Assembly: GCA_046073825.1 (NCBI GenBank)
Contig: JBJTMY010000063.1
Span: 48,168-112,167 of the forward strand
Reading direction: 5' to 3'
DNA: 64,000 nucleotides
DNA from: CAINEC01 sp046073825
GTDB taxonomy: Bacteria > Bacteroidota > Bacteroidia > AKYH767-A > OLB10
Shown here piece after piece: positions 63,901-64,000 of this stretch (positions are counted from its first letter, which is position 1; each line of letters begins with the position of its first letter). Position numbers and translations under genes: made by a program. Under the pieces are notes generated by a model. It saw nothing but the letters and a program-made list of their open reading frames with translations. It was not told the origin of the DNA and did not search any database.

Positions 63901-64000
63901 TATACGTTCCTGCTGTTAAATTGGTAGTTGCTGTAGCGTTATATGTATATGATCCTGTACCACCAGTTGCTGATAACGCTACTGAACCAGTTCCACCATT
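60938..64000 (-). CDS. Giant SprB-repeat T9SS surface protein, 5' end beyond right edge
   Basis: The frame is open to the window edge, so at least 1020 C-terminal residues are present and the start is missing. From the right edge inward there are about 69-residue SprB-type repeats with VTDANGC and CNGGTGSVSLTANGGTGS. Two 27-residue ACYQTATFN/CQW units follow. A metal-binding-like motif (GDCNDNNASVNPNATEICNN, then GIDDNCNGLIDEGC) comes next. About five Ig-like repeats of 85 residues (GATSYVWTVPTGATI and relatives) precede the T9SS type A sorting domain starting at FAYPNPVQSN. SprB-type repeats occur in surface adhesins used in gliding; a role in adhesion is inferred. The ATG at 63892 is only internal. 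Confidence 0.93.
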   Translation of the reverse strand, partial: NGGTGSVALSATGGTGSYTYNATATTNLTAGTYNYTVTDANGCSASVSATINAAPSAVILSAIANQILCNGGTGGVSLTANGGTGSFTYGGDATTNLTAGTYNYTVTDANGCSASASATINAAPAALNLTATASQILCNGGTGSVALIATGGTAPYSYNGTSTSLTAGAYNYTVTDANGCSAIASATINSAPSALTLTATANQILCNGSTGSVSLTANGGTGSYTFNGTTTNLIAGTYTYTVTDANGCTKSATATINAAPAPITGTMYISACSFYTWTANNVTYTQSGSYSTVLTAANGCDSTATLVLSVTPQPAAPTGLACYQTATFNYGTCQWVVTGLQPAMPTLACYQTATFNTTSCQWDVTGSPASSIVTNANGCDTYTWSANGQTYTQSGTYTYYANCQDYTLNLTITVSTVYYADVDNDGYGNSASTMNSCTGAPAGYVAIAGDCNDNNASVNPNATEICNNGIDDNCNGLIDEGCECINPPTANAGSNVTVCAGSNIQLSGSFGGSATTATWSTSGTGTFTPSANALNAIYVPSSADNTIGSVTLTLTTNAFGLCTEATSTITLTFVPLPEAPSAISGATTYCNPGSLLYTYSITPVSGASSYTWTTSPGITIIGNATGSSVQIKFVDSYVQVGLNGVISVTPNNSNGCFNSTSSSINVLATVAAPVTPPSISGPDRACVGDVYTYSISSVARASQYNWTMPTGATIVTGAGTNIISVSYGASFVGGNITVTASNLCGTSAARSRSVSRNVLSAPGAITGPIDGLCGTSNVTYSVSPMSGATSYVWTVPTGATISGTSTSNSITVNFRSSFTSGNITVAANNGCGTGSARSLAVKSTPAIPAVINGPVTVCVNSTQTYSTTTVQGATSYAWTVPGGAVINAGQGSKIISMTYGPTASANGIVTVKASNSCGISNVRVLAVISTVCPRIGTSLAIFAYPNPVQSNLTVEFTAEESQNVNMSMRDASGRVVYAEMKAVAAGANANTIDVSTFAKGIYLLQVQSNNNTETLRVIVE
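63240..64000 (-). repeat. Tandem DNA repeats of about 205 bp encoding SprB-type units
   Basis: Near-identical blocks recur with a period of about 202-209 bp, marked by a gtatagttata-like core at about 63284, 63486, 63688 and 63894. Conserved stretches between them encode VTDANGC and ILCNGGTG. The array continues past the edge. Confidence 0.88.

Overview
The window reads as a chromosomal segment of a Bacteroidota bacterium of the flavobacterial/sphingobacterial/chitinophagal kind. The evidence is low GC, three proteins with C-terminal type IX secretion (T9SS type A) sorting domains, Bacteroidota promoter boxes (TAnnTTTG) in front of many genes, the ileS-dksA-lspA gene order, a paired FadL/SGNH locus, and a caa3-type oxidase cluster with two subunit III genes. 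No phage, transposon, CRISPR array, tRNA or rRNA was recognised. Most of the window is core genome.

Layout. 1-5285: secreted degradation genes, a partial S46 dipeptidyl-peptidase and a PNGase F-like T9SS protein. 5390-10214: the rimP-nusA-infB operon, with a terminator-like hairpin in its leader. 10373-16411: a GT9 glycosyltransferase, then ileS, a DksA-like protein with a histone H1-like tail, and lspA. 16628-23327: EamA transporter, FkbM methyltransferase, an outer-membrane-type protein, recJ, trhO and an AlkD-like glycosylase. 23366-27673: cytochrome oxidase assembly and accessory cluster (ctaB, two subunit III genes, subunit IV, SCO, DUF420, a small CxxC membrane protein). 27741-33525: LuxE-like protein, Nfu, and sucB-sucA. 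33618-41741: SGNH lipoprotein with FadL, lhgO, lipoprotein MsrA, then tolC, efflux adaptor and tsaB. 41853-43939: an ECF-like sigma factor overlapping a membrane protein that joins an anti-sigma-like N-terminus to a trypsin-like protease, with a small lipoprotein diverging from it. 44004-49364: metH under a SAM-I riboswitch and an OmpA/TSP3 protein. 49472-53692: prfB (with its programmed frameshift), fumC, pyrC and a DUF4296 lipoprotein. 53715-64000: S9 peptidase, RsuA-family pseudouridine synthase, a delta-60-repeat T9SS protein, recX, a fused peptide ABC ATPase and a very large SprB-repeat T9SS adhesin cut by the right edge.

How the genes work together. Aerobic respiration (caa3 oxidase parts, 2-oxoglutarate dehydrogenase, fumarase, L-2-hydroxyglutarate oxidase), translation and its control (IF-2, NusA, RimP, IleRS, RF2, TsaB, TrhO) and cell-envelope export dominate. 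The least ordinary element is the sigma factor/anti-sigma-protease pair at 41853-43527. It looks like a one-protein envelope sensor in which a periplasmic S1 protease is anchored by the domain expected to hold the sigma factor. Several start codons were moved downstream of the longest open frame because a clear promoter box lies inside the extended frame. Many of these promoters sit only 4-12 bases before the start codon, so some mRNAs are probably leaderless or nearly so.
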